A stretch of DNA of 32,594 nucleotides. It comes from Rubrivivax sp. (lineage in GTDB: Bacteria > Pseudomonadota > Gammaproteobacteria > Burkholderiales > Burkholderiaceae_C). This document shows positions 31,672-32,594 of this stretch, one piece after another; the first letter of the stretch is position 1; every line of letters starts with the position of its first letter. Both the position numbers and the translations under genes were made by a program. The notes below the pieces were generated by a model, which saw nothing but the letters and a program-made list of their open reading frames with translations, was not told the DNA's origin and made no database searches. The stretch covers positions 6,913 to 39,506 of the forward strand of contig JADMJD010000147.1 in assembly GCA_018780805.1 (NCBI GenBank). The letters run 5' to 3'.

Positions 31672-32594
31672 ATGTTTTCACGTGAGGGTTTGATGAGCGA
31701 CGAGCGCAGGCAATTCATCAAGGGTTCGGCCGCCCTGGCCGCCGGCGCCGCGGTGCCGGGCGGTGCCTGGGCCGCGGGCTCCGACGCACCGGAAAAGAAG
31801 GAAGTGCGCATTGGTTTCATCCCGCTGACCGACTGCGCGTCGGTGGTGATGGCCTCGGTGATGAAGTTCGACGAGAAGTACGGCATCAAGATCATCCCCA
31901 CCAAGGAAGCCAGCTGGGCCGGTGTGCGCGACAAGCTCGTCAACGGCGAACTGGACATGGCGCATGTGCTGTACGGCCTGGTCTACGGGGTGCACCTGGG
32001 CATCGGCGGGCCGAAAAAGGACATGGCCGTGCTGATGAACCTCAACCACAACGGCCAGGCGCTGACGCTGTCCAAGAAGCTCGCCGACAAGGGCGCGGTG
32101 GACGTGGCCAGCCTGGCCAAGGTGATGGCCGCTGAAAAGCGCGAGTACACCTTCGCGCAGACCTTTCCCACCGGCACACACGCGATGTGGCTGTATTACT
32201 GGCTGGCCAGCGGCGGCATCAACCCGATGAAAGACGCCAAGGTCATCACCGTGCCGCCGCCGCAGATGGTGGCCAACATGCGTGTGGGCAACATGGACGG
32301 TTTCTGCGTCGGCGAGCCCTGGAACCACCGCGCCATCATTGACGGCATCGGCATCACCGCCGCTACCACGCAGGACGTCTGGAAGGACCACCCGGAGAAG
32401 GTGCTGGGCACCACTGGCGAGTTCGTCAAGAAGTACCCCAACACTGCCCGCGCCGTGACGATGGCGGTGCTGGAAGCCAGCCGCTGGATCGACGCCGGCC
32501 TGCAGAACAAGAACAAGATGGCCGAGGTCATCGCCGAGAAGAGCTACGTCAACACTAGCGTCGATGCGATCAACCAGCGCATCCTGGGCCGGTA
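31672..32594 (+). CDS. nrtA: Nitrate-type ABC transporter substrate-binding protein NrtA (3' end outside window)
   Basis: The first 307 codons of a periplasmic substrate-binding protein of the NrtA/SsuA group that delivers nitrate to an ABC importer. The N-terminus has a Tat signal with ERRQFIK (twin Arg12-Arg13) followed by a hydrophobic stretch ending AWAAGSDAP, so it is exported folded. The mature part has VRIGFIPLTDCASVVMA, DKLVNGELDMAHVLYG and FCVGEPWNHRAI, typical of NrtA. The ATG at 31672 has GGAG six bases upstream; an in-frame ATG at 31693 would keep the Tat motif but has a poorer site. The signal peptide argues against the cytoplasmic sensor NasS. It follows the sigma-54 promoter and terminator leader. 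NrtB and NrtC are expected to the right. Confidence 0.93.
   Translation, partial: MFSREGLMSDERRQFIKGSAALAAGAAVPGGAWAAGSDAPEKKEVRIGFIPLTDCASVVMASVMKFDEKYGIKIIPTKEASWAGVRDKLVNGELDMAHVLYGLVYGVHLGIGGPKKDMAVLMNLNHNGQALTLSKKLADKGAVDVASLAKVMAAEKREYTFAQTFPTGTHAMWLYYWLASGGINPMKDAKVITVPPPQMVANMRVGNMDGFCVGEPWNHRAIIDGIGITAATTQDVWKDHPEKVLGTTGEFVKKYPNTARAVTMAVLEASRWIDAGLQNKNKMAEVIAEKSYVNTSVDAINQRILGR

Noticed and set aside
31672..32594. Calling the last gene NasS, the nitrate sensor partner of NasT
   Set aside because: It has a clear Tat export signal and lies downstream of the regulated leader, as expected for periplasmic NrtA; NasS is cytoplasmic.

Overview
The window is a GC-rich chromosomal segment, most likely from a betaproteobacterium of the order Burkholderiales (Leptothrix/Rubrivivax/Comamonadaceae-like). 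The support is family-level: a smc-zipA pair with ligA nearby, sigma-28 promoters of the TCAAG / GCCGATAA type, a PEP-CTERM protein, a NasT-type nitrate regulator, and CCCCTTGGGG-rich intergenic repeats. I cannot name the species. I saw no rRNA, tRNA, CRISPR array, IS element or phage gene.

Layout. (1) 1-7560 is a flagellar block. fliE reads rightward and fliF leftward. fliC, fliD, fliS, fliT, a c-di-GMP flagellar brake (ycgR type) and two type IV pilin-like genes also read leftward. Good sigma-28 promoters precede fliD and fliS, with weaker candidates at fliE and fliC. (2) 7558-9215 holds a SET-domain lysine methyltransferase translationally coupled to an MFS transporter. (3) 9216-14327 holds smc, a ZipA-like division gene and a GNAT acetyltransferase, chained by TGATG stop/start overlaps; an intrinsic terminator sits in the smc leader. 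(4) 14306-21345 reads leftward: glutathione reductase, a cysteine-rich secreted protein, a PEP-CTERM protein fused in frame to a second secreted protein, and a 1114-residue BTAD/ATPase/TPR regulator. This block separates zipA from ligA. (5) 21486-28786 holds ligA, a Ser/Thr kinase paired with a c-type-heme HAMP sensor, an EamA transporter, an ArsB/CitM-like permease and peptide deformylase. (6) 28800-32594 is a nitrogen block: a glutaminase fused to STAS and cyclic-nucleotide-binding domains, a NasT-type ANTAR antiterminator, a structured leader, and the start of a Tat-exported nitrate-type ABC substrate-binding protein running off the right edge.

Two regulatory arrangements stand out. First, between the ANTAR gene and nrtA there is a sigma-54-type promoter, then two hairpins each closed by a six-base loop with A at position 1 and G at position 4. 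The second hairpin is mutually exclusive with a long intrinsic terminator that ends 24 bases before the start codon. This is the layout expected of ANTAR-controlled antitermination. Second, 11-bp direct repeats (consensus GCGTGATCCGC) lie upstream of both the BTAD regulator gene (three units) and the PEP-CTERM gene (two units), at similar distances. The 11-bp period matches what is known for SARP/BTAD-type regulators. I infer a self-contained regulator plus secreted-cargo module placed between two housekeeping genes.
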